This document shows, piece after piece, positions 30,008-41,616 of a stretch of DNA of 64,000 nucleotides. The number at the start of each line of letters is the position of its first letter. Position 1 is the stretch's first letter. This DNA is from Heligmosomoides polygyrus polygyrus. Its lineage: Eukaryota > Nematoda > Chromadorea > Rhabditida > Heligmosomidae. The DNA lies in the NCBI GenBank assembly GCA_947396885.1, contig OX377201.1, forward strand, positions 3,329,879 through 3,393,878, in the 5' to 3' direction. The notes beneath the pieces are model-generated. The model was given only the letters and a program-made list of their open reading frames with translations. It did not search any database and was not told the origin of the DNA. The position numbers were made by a program, and so were the translations under genes.

Positions 30008-31090
30008 TTCGGAGTTCCGAGCATCGTCGACGTTCGAAGATCAGAGACGCTGTCGCATAGGCCAAGTCGTCGAAAATTAGGTGGACCGGCTACGTGAGGG
30101 CCTGTTCATACTTCGCGACAGGAGCGACTCGTCGCCCGTGTAAAACATGCATATCGATTAAAACCAAGCGCGCGCCGCCGAAAAGTGTTCATACTCGAGC
30201 GCCGGCGCCGTCGCTCCAGTAGCTCTTGTCGTTATTATCGCTCTTGTCGCTCTTGTCGCCTGTTCATACTTTGCGCCGGCGCCGGGAGCGACTGGAGCGA
30301 CTGGGGCGACGAACGGAGTGTGGAGTACGTAATTACACCGCACTAGTGCTGGAAGGAAACGATTCCTGTTCGGACGTTCTTCACACAAAGGTGGAAGGGC
30401 TTCTATGTCTATTTTGAGTGCCAGACTGACGATGTAGGTAATATGATTGTTCGCTTCAATGTGTTCGTGTTCGTCTGTTTCAGTTTCTAACAACTTTTTT
30501 GACTAAAAATGTGTCTGTTTGCTTGTGTTTGTCTCAGTTTCCGGAAATTTTTTACTAATATAACAGTTTGCTTGTGTCTGTTTCAGTTTCCAAGAACTAA
30601 TGCAATTGAAGTTGAAGTTAGACGCGAAGACCTCTATTCACTTGATATTTTAGACCACGAAATAGACGTTATGGTGCAATTACGTACACCACACTACGCT
30701 CGACGCCCCAGCCGCTCTTGTCGCTTTTGTCGCTCTTGTCGCTCTTGTCGCCTGTTCATACTTCCGCGCGCTGCGCACGCCACGCGCGCTGCGCTCTTGT
30801 CGCTGCTGTCGCGAAGTATGAACAGGCCCTAATGCGCCTCGCAGACACCTACTGGACGAGTGCCGTCAGGGACTGGACTCCGCGGGATGTCAAGAGAACA
30901 CCAGGACGCCCACCAACGCATTTGTTGGACTCCTCCGTGAAAACCGCGAACGAACGATATGACGCTCTTCGTGTCCCTCGTGCGATGAGGATCCACTGGT
31001 GCACACTGGCACGCGACAGGGATGAATGGAGACGCTGGTGGCGCCTGCTCGAGCAACTCGATGACCAACGGGACGCAGGTGATAAAGGTT
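30008..31090 (+). mobile_element. RTE LINE 3' end, split by a MITE-like insertion
   Basis: 30008-30097 matches the RTE copy from CAAGTGAGAGAAGGCC to ACCGGCTACGT, and 30830-31090 resumes at AATGCGCCTCGCAGACACC and runs to CAGGTGATAAAGG. The two parts are contiguous in the copy at 20991-22720, so the 732 bp between them are a later insertion. Confidence 0.85.
30098..30829. mobile_element. PIF/Harbinger-like element inside the RTE copy, with nested palindromic arms
   Basis: The ends GGGCCTGTTCATACTTCGCG and CGCGAAGTATGAACAGGCCC are inverted. The target TAA of the RTE is doubled (TGA at 30095-30097 and TAA at 30830-30832). Inside, a second inverted pair runs from GCCTGTTCATACTTTGCGCC near 30258 to GTCGCCTGTTCATACTTC near 30755, with GTACGTAATT on both arms. 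The central 300 bp contains splice-like strings and frames such as VEVRREDLYSLDILDHEIDV, possibly the remains of an element-borne gene. Confidence 0.75.
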
Positions 31091-31179
31091 ATACCTTTTC
31101 ATATTAACAGTAGAGCGCTTTTACTGCTTAAGCATCCACAGTAGGCAGCGTAGTGGCTTGGAGTGCCGTAGGAAGAATC

Positions 31180-31432
31180 GGCGCTAGTCAATCCCTCCAC
31201 AGGATGGGCCACGCATTCTACTTTTACAACGTGAACGCGTATTTAGCCTATACAATGACTTGCGATGGCGAACTGGCAGACAGGTCAGTACTTTGTCCCC
31301 TCCAAGAAGATGTGACACCATTTTGACGACCTTGGAGACACGGAGGCCTTGTTTGCCTTGAACTGGATCCGAACCAGGGACTAGATTCGGGATGATGCGA
31401 CAGTCGTCTCCTCTTCCGACTGCACTACTCTA
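31180..31432 (-). repeat. SINE copy, diverged
   Basis: It reads GGATGGGCCACGCATTCTAC, TTTAGCCTATACAATGACTT, then the damaged head ending TTCCGACTGCACTACTCT. Confidence 0.65.
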
Positions 31433-32029
31433 CTTACACAAGAAGAGAAGCACGCTTGAGAGAACACTCCAAATGCCTCTTCAATGGTTTAACCTGGAGA
31501 GCTGCTTAGCGCTCGGACCCTTGGTAGTCTCTAGATGGTGACACTTCCGCCGCGTTTGACTAGATTTCCGGATCTATCCTAGTTGGGAGGCACCAACGTA
31601 AGGGTTAGGCAACGACGACATCACATCTCCTGAGTTCGCCCAAAGTCCCATCGTATCATATGGCGACAGCTGAAGCTCTGGAGCAAGTTCAAGGAGGGAA
31701 TGGAGGGACAAAAACCATATGCCCCCTACGACAGGGATAGATCCAGATTTTCTCTTCTGAAACAGGTAATCTAGCCAGAAGATAACGCCAGTCTTCCTCC
31801 GATAACCAATTCTGGACATTTTTGCAGACTCCGTCCCGCTCATGAGGCTCATCAGTCCTACTGGACGTGTTTTACTTTCGAGCGAAGGTCGCCGCAGTAA
31901 TAAATAACTGCCTACACCCCCTTGAGGGCAGCAATTGCTGGAGTGGTTATCGGAGGAAGCGAAAAATGAATTGATGAACGATCTGAGTCACCGCTCGCTA
32001 GCCAACTCAACGAAGATGTGATGGATAAA
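31433..32029. other. no recognisable feature
   Basis: The minus frame 31574-31852 lacks a family motif. No repeats are shared with the rest of the window. Confidence 0.35.
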
Positions 32030-32120
32030 TGGATGAACCTTGGTGGGATGCGCCACGTATTCTACTTCAACGGGATATCCTGGAGAAGTTTGAATGCGCA
32101 TTTGCCCTATACAATAACTT
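32030..32120 (-). repeat. SINE fragment
   Basis: GGGATGCGCCACGTATTCTA to CCTATACAATAACTTGCAG matches the SINE 3' part in reverse. Confidence 0.55.
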
Positions 32121-32242
32121 GCAGAGGAAAACCTATCCACAAAAAAAAGAAAAATATCACAAACAAAACAATAAACGAAAAGAATTGAAGCAAAGCTTTA
32201 TAAAAATATCACCATTGCAGAGTGGCTTAAGAACAAAGACCT

Positions 32243-32438
32243 CATGTCGCGAATGTGGGCAGCATTGGGAGATGGGATCGCGCCAGCCAATCATAACCAA
32301 GCACATCACCATCCGAACACACCCCGCCTAATCGGGGACACCGACTATACATCCCACCTCTGAATGGCACGCCCATTCGATACGAGCTGACCGGCTGGCG
32401 CGCCTCCACCTCCCAATGCTGCTCATTTTCGCGACATG
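32243..32438. mobile_element. MITE (CGCGAATG subfamily)
   Basis: CATGTCGCGAATGTGGGCAG and GCTGCTCATTTTCGCGACATG are inverted ends of more than 30 bp when CATTGGGAG/CTCCCAATG is included. Interior copies of CCAATCA. Confidence 0.82.
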
Positions 32439-32778
32439 TACCGAACAAATATAATAATTATAAGGCTTTTTAGTTTCTTATCATTCGATCTTAAACAAAA
32501 TTTTTAGGTCTATCCTAACCTGCTGAGAATCAAGTTTTTAGGGCGCTATACGGAGAAAGATTGCTCAGTGCTCTTTTTCTATAAATTGCATAAAGAATAC
32601 ACTATCACTCCACTCTGAATAACCTCATATAAACAGCAGTTACCCTATCAATCACAGAAACGCTGCAACGTTCTGCTGTAGTGCACGGCAGCATCTCGCC
32701 AACTCGAATAACTCTTTGTGTCGGAGCACTCCAGAATGCACCTAGGCGCTGTTTTAACCAAGGAATAAAAATTTTATA

Positions 32779-33070
32779 AAAGGATAAAGTATAAGGGACA
32801 GCGTTATTTAATCCCTTTTGAGATGCGCCATGCATTCTACTTCCACGGGATGTCATGGAGGCGATTTGAACGCGCATATGGCCATACAATGAGATGCGGT
32901 GGTCAGCCGATGAACAAGTCAGCGCTCTATCCTTCCCAGACAAGTCTGGTACCAATTTACGGACCCCGGAGGGATGGAAGGCGGCTGGCCGAGCGGGAAA
33001 TCCGAACAAAGAACCCGGTATCAGGTGCGCGCGACAGCCGGCACCTCCTCCGACTGCGCTACACGCGCCC
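32779..33070 (-). repeat. SINE copy, full length
   Basis: Tail AAAGGATAAAGTATAAGGG at the left and head ACTGCGCTACACGCGCC at the right. No certain duplication. Confidence 0.82.
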
Positions 33071-33296
33071 AGAAATTCTTTGCTCAGCAAAAAATGCTGC
33101 ATGATTCTTTTAAAGACATGCTGTATAGCAGTTTTTCAGACAAATTTTCTTAAAACAAACAATTATTTTGCATTTTTGTAAAGTTTCTATTTCCAACTTA
33201 GCTGTAACTCTATTCCTTTCTAGAAGTGTCGAGCTCAAAAAGAAAATGATATAAGCTGTCTAATTCGGCCCAAACAGACAGCGACTCTGCCACGAC

Positions 33297-33463
33297 ACAA
33301 GTTGGAATTGTGGCCTACATGGGGAGGGCGAAGCGGATGCACCAAACCCATTTGGCCGCGTCGAATATGCGTAACATCCAGAGGGACGTGTTTATCGGTG
33401 CTCCGATTGGCTGTGGTTAGCTGGCGCGTCCCGCCTCCCATGTAGGCCACATTGGCGACTAGT
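33297..33463. mobile_element. MITE (ACTAGTCGTTAATG family)
   Basis: The right end ATGTAGGCCACATTGGCGAC plus TAGT is well kept; the left end ACAAGTTGGAATTGTGGCCT is diverged. GTGGCCTACATGGGGAGG/CCTCCCATGTAGGCCAC shows the symmetry. Confidence 0.75.
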
Positions 33464-33606
33464 ATCCTGTACTAGGCAGAATGTTGGACAGGCACACTGT
33501 CATAACAGCCAAGAAGCCTATCAAGAACCACTTGGTATTAAAGAAATAAACTACCTTAAAGTATGGCCAACTTATTATATTCCATTTGTGCTCAACTGAG
33601 TGATCG

Positions 33607-34480
33607 TTTTCGAACGCTCCGCCCAGGTCGCGAAGTCGACATGGCCGACGGCCTAATGCTGGAGCTGGACGGTAGGAAACAAGCGGCTTGGCGAGCTTTC
33701 AAGAGCGTCGAAGAAGTCGCGAGGAAGACGAAGAACGTCCGACTCCGTGCGCTCCTGTTCGACTCGACCTCTATTCCTGCGCTAGCATACGTCTTGGAAA
33801 TCACAACCCTGCGAGTGTGTGCATTTGCACTCACTGGATCTTTACAGTACGACGAAAACTGCCACTACAGCCTTCCTTCATTAAATACGATCAAGGGTAG
33901 AGAGGGGAATGCATCGAAATTCTGTTGAACTGTCGGAGGTGAGCCGTTCACCAGAAGGCAAACATCCGGTCACCAATCGGTCAATGCAACGCTCGTCGAC
34001 TTCATCGGAAGTTCACTCGCAGTCGATCGCTAGAGCTTTCGAAATCGTGGCACATCCCATGCAGTTTTTTAGTTTTTAAAGGGGTGATTTGAACTTCGAA
34101 CAATCAGCGTCGCGCTGTGAGGAATCGAGAGGACGATTCAAGCAAGTGAGAAAAGGCCTCCGGAGTTCCGAGTTTCGTCGACGTTTGAAGATCAGATACG
34201 CTGTCGGTTGGGACACATCGTCGAAAATTAGGTGGGCCAGGTACGTAAAGCGTTTCACTGGACGAAAGCCGTTGCCTGTTGGATTCCGCAAGATGTAAAA
34301 AACACCAAAAGCTCTACCTCCACAGTGGTCGGACTTACTCGTGAAAGCCTCAAATGGAAGATTTGACGCGTTTCGTGTACTACAAGCGAGAAAAATCCAC
34401 TGGATCACTCTGGCACGCGACAGGGACGATTGCCGCATCCCACTGGTCTGCCGAACAGAACGACAGAGTGGATGATCACT
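33607..34480 (+). mobile_element. RTE LINE 3' region, interrupted
   Basis: 33607-33806 matches the RTE C-terminal frame (DMADGLMLELDGRKQAAWRA). A foreign segment of about 290 bp follows, and RTE sequence resumes near 34096 with CAATCAGCGTCGCGCTG and continues to ATCACTCTGGCACGCGACAG. The inserted piece is not recognised. The copy is frameshifted. Confidence 0.7.
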
Positions 34481-34581
34481 TTGTTAATCAATGCTCAAGA
34501 ATACATCTGATCTTCTATTTGTGAGGGGAAGGTGTGAAGGGTTTTCTCAGCCGGTTGATTCTATCTGACCTTCGCTATGAC

Positions 34582-34732
34582 TTCAGGGCCAGATTCATCA
34601 ACCGCTTACAGCCCTTTAGCGATGAAAATACCGCCAGATCCCTTGATATAACATTCATCAGCATCCCTATTGGGCGGTATTTTCACCGTTAGTGGGCGGT
34701 AAGCGGTTGAGAAATCTGGTCACATGAGGTCA
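34582..34732. mobile_element. palindromic MITE with GGCCAGATTCATCAACCGCT ends
   Basis: GGCCAGATTCATCAACCGCT near the left is matched by AGCGGTTGAGAAATCTGGTC at the right. The inner GGGCGGTATTTTCACCG/GATGAAAATACCGCC pair extends the stem. It belongs to a different family from its neighbours. Confidence 0.75.
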
Positions 34733-34819
34733 GAAGACTACAGCTCATGCTTAAATGCTTCAGTGAATCAGAAGCAGTCTCGCTAGGCGCTCGGATAAAC
34801 TCCTCTCGTCTAGAAGGAT

Positions 34820-34996
34820 ACTTGTCGCTAATGTGTCTAGAATTGGGAGGCGCCAGGGCAACCACGGCGCATCGAATAGGCGTGTCGGCCAGAGGATGAA
34901 AATAGGATCCGTGATCTGACTTGCTGGCTTGAACTCGGTCAGTGCTCTGATTGGTTGTGATTCACAGGCGCATTGCTGGACACATTAGCGACAAGT
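34820..34996. mobile_element. MITE (ACTAGTCGTTAATG family) next to GPCR exon 5
   Basis: ACTTGTCGCTAATGTGTCTA and TGGACACATTAGCGACAAGT are inverted. It ends 33 bp from the exon 5 donor, inside intron 5. Confidence 0.8.
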
Positions 34997-35029
34997 ACCG
35001 GAACTGGAAGGTGTCCTGTAGCTGCTCAC

Positions 35030-35209
35030 CTGAACATTCTGCTTCCGTAGCATCATCACAATGCCACCGTTGAGGAAGATCAGCGTGAAGAATGGCGCGA
35101 AGATAGCGGCCGTGTTGAAGAGACCGAGATGGTAGTTGTCGCCGCGTTGAAACGCTATCTTGAACCGTCGGTAGCCACTGCACTCGTCTCTCTCGATCAC
35201 TGAGATGTC
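35030..35209 (-). CDS. GPCR exon 5 (second extracellular loop, TM5)
   Basis: Acceptor TTCTTACAG, donor GTGAGC, 60 whole codons. It reads DISVIERDECSGYRRF, with the loop-2 cysteine, then GLFNTAAIFAPFFTLIFLNG with the TM5 proline, and the intracellular start VMMLRKQNVQ. Confidence 0.85.
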
Positions 35210-36022
35210 CTGTAAGAAGTATAGTGGAGTACTGTAGCGGTAGCAGGGGCTTGGAGAACGGATGCAACCTTCTGGTGACGATACAGCCTGAAGTACTTCT
35301 ATGTGGAGCGAAAATAGTGGCCGGTTATCAAATAGCAGGAGCACAACGATCGTTAGACTTACCACTCAAGTTTCTGAATTCCCTAGCTTCTGTAACTGTT
35401 TACCGATAGCCCTTATACATAGAAGGCGTCAGAATATCAAGATGCAACAGCATCTTCCAGAGGACGTTGACATCGTCGGCTGCCTTCTTTGTAAGGAACG
35501 CTAAAGCTGTCAACTTATCCAAAGGAAAGGATGTCCTTTTTCTGTCTACCGCCTCGGCTTCCCTTCTAGGAAACCTGGCCCTCCTTGGTCCCCGAAATCC
35601 CCTCTTAAGCGACCGAGAAGCTCGTTTCTCAGAAAGTTCCGAAGCAGAACAAGACGGAAACGCTCAGAAGACCGCCGCTCTCCACATTCAATTCCCTGTC
35701 AGACCCTCGGCAAGCAATTATGGAGGGCTGAAGAGCATTTCAAAGGATGCTAGATCTGCACGACATCGGCGGAAAGCAGCGATTCATCGCAGAGGTGCAA
35801 AGAGCACTTTGCGAGCAATTCGAGGGCGGTTTTATGGGCTCAGTTAGATCGGAAGATGGAATGCTTTAAGTGAACACGAGCACACTTCAGGACACCGCTG
35901 AGCAAGTCTGAAGAAGAAGGAAAAGAAGAGAAGAAGAAGAAAAGAGAAACAGAAAAACGGCTCGGGTCCTGCCTGAGACTTCTGAACAAACTTTAACTTT
36001 TGGAAGAATAAGTATGGAGGCG
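35210..36022. other. GPCR intron 4 sequence; one unassigned open frame
   Basis: The plus frame 35467-35847 (126 codons) is hydrophilic, rich in S, R and A, with no motif that I recognise. A GAAGAAGAAAAG purine run lies at 35910-35950. Confidence 0.35.
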
Positions 36023-36175
36023 ACGCTATCTAACAACCCCTTTGGGATACGCCACGTATTGCTCTTTTAGGGATGCCACAGAGAAGATTTGAATGTGTAT
36101 TTGGCTGTACAATGACTTGTGATTGCCAGCCGATGGGAAAGTCAGTGCTTTATCCTTCACAAACAAAACTGATTT
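36023..36175 (-). repeat. SINE fragment, 3' half
   Basis: CCCCTTTGGGATACGCCACG to AGTCAGTGCTTTATCCTTC, in reverse; the tRNA-like head is missing and LINE sequence follows. Confidence 0.6.
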
Positions 36176-36219
36176 ATGGATCTCATTTCAGAGTTTCTCA
36201 ATATTTCAATTATTTCAAT

Positions 36220-36605
36220 TACAATTCAAGAAAAAGGTACGATTTCACCTTAATCTACAAAGCCCTAAATTCAATAACCCTATCTGTGGAACAGTTTTAC
36301 ACGATTTTGCCTTCCACCACTAGAGGTGCGCAGGCAATTTCATTCTCCAAGATCTGGAAGAAAACGTTTCTAACTCCTGAATTCTCAAGTAAATTCAAAA
36401 GGCTTAAAACGAACATTTTCGAAACGCTTAACTGCTTACCTTTCTATGAGTGTAGGAATTTTTCAAATCTATTTTCAGTCTATCTTACTGCATTGTTCAC
36501 CGCGTGCTCCTTTTGAGATGTTTTTTGTTGAGATTTCTTCTAGAATCCTCATGGACTGTTTGTTTTGCGTGAAATTCACGTATGAATAAATGAAAATGTA
36601 TACAG
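36220..36605 (+). mobile_element. CR1-like LINE C-terminus and 3' end
   Basis: One frame reads KRYDFTLIYKALNSI, FYTILPSTTRGAQAISFSKI and LKTNIFETLNCLPFYECRNF, the layout of the region after the RT domain in CR1-like LINEs (compare KIADFVMLYKIVANKASI in the copy at 987-3053). It ends GAATAAATGAAAATG. Confidence 0.6.
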
Positions 36606-36609
36606 ATTT

Positions 36610-37720
36610 CAGGACGAATTAGGCACTCTTCAAATTAAATTTGACACTCTTCTAAACTAGCCTAAGACTGTTGAAATCAAAGCGAATTCCATCAAATTGA
36701 AATGAGCTTCCACATTAAACAACCGACTCTCCAAACGGGTTAGAATATTTTTTTTGTTCAAGGAAAATTTTAGTAAAACTTTCTATGAAGTTTTATTTCG
36801 TCTACCCAATATGTGAAAACATTGTTTGAAATTTTATAAAATTGTTATTTTTTAACGGAGAAGGGAAAAGCAGTATGCACTCTGACATACACCATTTGAA
36901 CCATTTGAAGTCGAGTTAGACAATTTTCAAATCAAATCGGACACTCTTGTAAGCCAACCCAAGACTTTTGAAATCAAAACGAACTCTTCCAAATCAAAAT
37001 GACCTTCAGGCAAGTTCTACTGCAGAGTGAACAAAATCGTTAGAATAATTTTTTGTTCAAGGAAAATTTGGTAAACCTCTTCTTAACTTTTTTTTAGTTT
37101 ACCGGTCCCAATAAGTGTAATAATATGTACGTAAAATGTGGGATAATTTTAGAAAATTTTTATTTTCAGAGAAAAAATAATAAATTAAAATTTGACTAAA
37201 AACACAGCAAAGAAACAAGGATATAGCGCATTAAAGGACGAGATCGCGCCATGCGCTCGAAAAGCTCGTCGCGATTTTTATTTGACTGATAGTGTAAACG
37301 CCACTCAGATGAAACATCAGAGGATTTGAGTGTTCTTTACAGTTGTTTTTGTAAAATCGTTAACAGGTGTCAAACTCCATGCATTAGAAATTCGCTATCA
37401 ATCGAATAAAAATCGCGACGTCTTAGACGAGTGCACGTTGCAATCTCTGCTCTCAGAACTAAAAAAACGTCTGCCTTATTGCTCTTTAAATCAAGTTTTA
37501 AATTCTTATTCTCCCTTAGAAACAGAAAAATTGATCAATTTCAAACAATGTGTGCACTTATTGGGTAGGTGAATTAAATCTTCAAAGAAAGTTATACCAA
37601 GCTTCTCGTTGAACATAAAATTATTCTAAACTTTTTGGAAAGTCTCTAGTTTAATGTAGAAAAAGCGCATTTTGATTTGGAAGAGTTTGCTTTATTTCAC
37701 GTCTTAGGCTAGCTTGGATG
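36610..37720. repeat. AT-rich repeat related to the 17-18.5 kb duplication
   Basis: Three loosely similar blocks share ACTCTTCTAAACTAGCCTAAG-like text, ATCAAAGCGAATTC/ATCAAAACGAACTC and GTTAGAATATTTTTTTTGTT followed by CAAGGAAAATTT. The first two read opposite in sense to 18480-18560. The block near 37214-37245 also holds a GCGCATTAAAGGACGAGATC string. The frame 37330-37572 is not recognised. Confidence 0.5.
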
Positions 37721-37849
37721 AAAATGCTATAACCAAATACAACTTAGTAGTAACCCTGGGGTAACCATACCCTCCCATAAAGATGGGATCTGTGAATACA
37801 GGAATACTGCCTTTCGACCAATTTCCTACCGTTGTCTGCTCTGTTGGGT

Positions 37850-38165
37850 GTGTGCTAGCGCAACCGAAAGAGGTGGTGATTAGCCGGCGCACAACGAATG
37901 GAGTGTTCTTGGTTCGGTTCTCGCTTAGAGCAAATAGGCCCTCCATCTTTACGGGGTGGTTGACAGTTTATCAGACTTGACTGAGAAAAATAAAGCACTG
38001 CCATGTCCACAGAGTGACCACCGTCACACTGTCAGCGTGTAGGCGAAATAGTCATTCAAACTTGCGCCCATGATATCACCTAGAAGAAGAATGCATGGCG
38101 CATCCCGCAAAGGCATGGATCAACGCTGCCCTTTGCGGGATGCGCCGGGATGTCTTTATCTCAAC
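37850..38165 (+). repeat. old, diverged SINE copy
   Basis: CTAGCGCAACCGAAAGAGG, GTTCTTGGTTCGGTTCTCG, CAGACTTGACTGAGAAAAATAA and GAATGCATGGCGCATCCC follow SINE order. A small GCATCCCGCAAAGG/CCTTTGCGGGATGC hairpin is at the end. Confidence 0.6.
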
Positions 38166-38451
38166 CTTTACCCTTATGTTACCTCTTAAAAAATTAATCC
38201 GCGTCTTGGATTCTTTAACCCAATAAGGAGATCATAGACATGGTCCGTTAGAACCTTTTCGGTACCATCCTAGTCGGTGGGGGCACCACTAGAAAAACGA
38301 ATCAAGCACAATCCTCAGAAGAAAACTGCATAGGATTGCGCTCTTGTAGGCCAGCAGAGTGTGAAGTCCACCTTAAATTTCGCCCTCGTTTTAAAGAGCG
38401 CTGAATGAAGCACTAGGATAGGTCCAGCTTTCCTAAAGAAGCAGAACTAAC

Positions 38452-38560
38452 CGCGGTGATGTTCTTGATGACGATGGCCATGCCGACGACGAACAGCAAC
38501 GACAACCAACGTGTTCGTCGCTCGAAGCCGGTAAACGTCCAGTGTCTCGTCATGAAGTAC
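38452..38560 (-). CDS. GPCR exon 4 (end of ERY, TM4)
   Basis: Acceptor GATGTTTCAG, donor GTTAGT. The first base completes arginine; then YFMTRHWTFTGFERRTRW and the TM4 helix LSLLFVVGMAIVIKN. It ends in phase 0. The nearest conserved-looking neighbours on both sides are unrelated repeats. Confidence 0.82.
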
Positions 38561-38569
38561 CTGAAACAT

Positions 38570-39090
38570 CGTCCCTTATAAAGTAGCCATTTTCCCTTCT
38601 AGTCCATTCTAACGTCAACTTCACGTTTCCAAGAAAAGCCACCGCTCCATCACCTGGAGGCTGGACGCTTCACTGACTTCAAGTCAACCAGCTAAGTCGA
38701 CCAAAAAAGGGGAACTACTGGAGAACTTTTGAAGGGGGCGGTGGACATGCGCCGATGATATCATCCGTTTCCTCTGCGGAGCCAGGTAACTACGGGAGCC
38801 CGTGATCAAACAGCACACCGGAGGGGCACGCACCTCGTATCTTCGGGTTTAGTGGGGCGTGCGACGCGCTCAACACATCAAAAATCCTCCGCTTGTTCGG
38901 TGCTATGGAGCGGAAGTGTCAACAGTGTCTACAGAGGACACTAGCTTCAGTTGGAGTTAGTTCTGAAGCCAGGATGTGTGACAAGTTTCTAGTTTCAGGT
39001 GGGAATTCGAGCAATCACCACGCACCAGGTGGTCCAATGAGTTGAGCAGTTTGAAAGCATGGCGCATTTTAAAAAGGTGACGACACCCAA
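38570..39090. other. GPCR intron 3 sequence with no feature
   Basis: No shared repeats and no convincing frame. Confidence 0.4.
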
Positions 39091-39835
39091 ACCTCACCAT
39101 GTGTGGCGCAACGTTTGTGACAGATCTTCTGAATTCAGACGCTCGTACATGACGCCTGCAACACTACTGAACCCAACACATGTGACACGACATCTGCGAC
39201 AGGTCCTCTGAACCTGGACGCTCGTGTCACCCAACATGTGTGACACGCCATCTGTGACAGGTCTTATGAATCCATACGTTCGTGCCACGACGCCTGCATC
39301 ACTACTATACCTCCTCATGTGTGCTATGACGTCTGCAACAACTCCTCTGAATCCAGACGCTCATGCCATGACATGTGAACCCCAACGCATGCGACACAAC
39401 TCTGTTGCTAACATTCTGAATCCAGACGCCGTGTCACGGTGCCTGGAACGCTACTAAACCCTATCATATGTGACACGATTCTGTGACGGATCTTCTGAAT
39501 TCAGACGCTCGTACACGACGCCTGCAACACTACGCCTGCATCGTGGCACTAACGTATGCATCGTGCCATACCCCCTCATGTGTGCCACGACGGCTGCGAC
39601 AACTCCTCTGAATCCAGACGCTCGTGTCAGGGCGCCTTAACGGCAATATATGCCATACGAAGTCTGCGACATGTCTTCTGAATCCAGACACTTGGGTCGC
39701 AACACCTGCAGCACTACTGAACCGCAATATAAGGGACACGAAGTCCGTGACAGGAATTCTGAATCTAGGAGACCGTGTCACGAGTCCTGCACCACTACCA
39801 AACCCCAATACTATGACAGACGTCTGTGAAAGATT
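39090..39835. repeat. tandem satellite, unit about 75-85 bp
   Basis: About nine units carry GTGACACGACATCTGCGACA, GGTCCTCTGAATCCAGACGC and TCGTGTCACGACGCCTGCA. The spacing varies. Long frames through it reflect the repeat rather than a gene. Confidence 0.7.
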
Positions 39836-40354
39836 ATTCATCTATGCCGTTTTTCTGGGATTTCTAGGCGTTTCACATTTTCACTGTTCCAGAAGTTATA
39901 TGCTGCTGAAGGGATATTTAGTGATGGACAAACTATTGCGCCACGGAACACTCTACCATGCATCCTCCCCTATTACACCACTGGCGTTGTTTATTAAAAT
40001 GCCATGTGCACGTATTCCTGGCTATAAAAGTTTTGCCGAAGCAGTGTGTGAAAATCCATGCGATTCCTTCCTTTAAATGCCACAGGTAAATGACATCTAC
40101 ATCACCACTCGAAAAGAAACATCGCGAAATTCAGGAGGAATGCGTGGCGCAATCCCTAAAGTTGACAAACAGGACGAATCCTGGATTTCATATTCTTTCA
40201 AATTGACCATAAAACTTCACTATGGCCAAAAAGAATAAGAATTTTATGATATCGAAATATTCCAGCACCAAAGGAATTTTTATGAATGCGAAAAGAATAA
40301 TTGATATTTTGAAAAAATAATACATATATAAATATAGCAAAATTATTTTAAAAA
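39836..40354. other. no recognisable feature
   Basis: The frame 39624-40076 is mostly satellite translation. AT-rich afterwards. Confidence 0.35.
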
Positions 40355-40465
40355 ATAAAGAATAAAGGACGGCGTTATTTAACTCCTTTTGGGGTGCGCC
40401 ACGCATTCCACGTACTTCTACGGGATGTCGTGGAGGCGGTTTGAAAGCACATTTGTCCATTGTAA
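40355..40465 (-). repeat. SINE fragment, 3' part
   Basis: AAAGAATAAAGGACGGCGTT tail, then GGGGTGCGCCACGCATTCCA and GGATGTCGTGGAGGCGG. Confidence 0.65.
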
Positions 40466-40660
40466 CATGGCTCGAATGCATTGAGCTTCTGAGAAATTTT
40501 TCAGAAACTACGATTACTCACGAGGAAGAGCGCTATTACAATACTTACCATAAATTTTCAGAATATTTACTATACTATTTACGATAAAAAACGAGCTAGT
40601 ATATTACATCATATGTGATCGCAAATCTAGAGGAATAAGCAGAAGTATTTAGCAATAAAA

Positions 40661-40682
40661 TTCATTCATTCATTCATTCATT
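40661..40682. repeat. (ATTC)n microsatellite
   Basis: About five perfect TTCA units. Confidence 0.7.
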
Positions 40683-40779
40683 ATCTTCATCTTCCTCTAA
40701 CCTACAGTTTTACAAAATCTTCTTCTTCATTAAAATTCATTACAACTCAGAAATAAAGTAATTTAAAGTCTCTCACAAC

Positions 40780-41330
40780 GATGAGTGGTTGCGATGAAAA
40801 CTCTTGCGAATGGCTGGAGTCGAATCCAAAGCCTCCGCTCCAGAATTTCTCATGCAGAACTCGAACTCGCACACCGCGATCCTCTCGTCGCTGTCTTTCG
40901 AACTACTCCACCAAGCCACGTCCCTTCACTCTTAAACAGCAACCAGCAGCCCAGAGCGCCGTTCGCTGGGTGGGTTCTGTGAATTCGAGAGCGATTTCGG
41001 CTCTGGGGCGAAATCGGCAATGGGACCGCGTTCGTGAAAAATTCATGTCGTTTGTCGGGCAGCAGCGCAGCGAACGTGCGAAAACAATGCCTGGCTGGCT
41101 CGCGGGCTCACCGCGCCTAATAGCCGTGATGGGAAAACTTCCGAGAACATGAGCGCAGCCGTCGTGTTCAGACCACGGAGACGGAGCCGCGGGCGCTGTT
41201 CTTCTACATTTCCGCCACTTGACGGCCGAGGCTGTTCGTCTAGATTTCCTCTCCAGAACGTGCCGCGATTCAGATTGCTTGTGACAAGCGGAAACGCGGA
41301 AAAACGGTAGCACTCGTGGAATGCTGAGTA
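40780..41330. other. GC-rich island, unassigned
   Basis: This stretch is richer in GC and CpG than its surroundings and keeps frames open on both strands (40781-41152 plus, 40903-41313 minus). No motif is recognised and no repeat is shared. It might be an exon or promoter of an unseen gene. Confidence 0.3.
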
Positions 41331-41616
41331 GAACTTACGGCGAGGATTCAAGGAAAATCACGTATTCAAGGGGCTGGGCCGCTTTATAGGGACCAGGAGA
41401 TGAAGACATTTCTCAGAAACCACGCAAAGTACTTCTCTCATGACTAGCATGACATCGTCTGTTACTAAAAAGTGTCCGCAATTGCGGACTTGAAGGAATC
41501 TTCGGGAAAGGCAACAGCAGAGGCACACCAATCCCAGCAATCAAACGACTGTCCAAGACTGCACTCAGATGCTCCCGAAAGAAATCGCACGCCGACTGGG
41601 CTATATCATCATTAAT

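Noticed and set aside
39624..40076. 150-codon open frame as a secreted protein
   Set aside because: Most of it translates the 75-85-bp satellite; the remainder has no motif.
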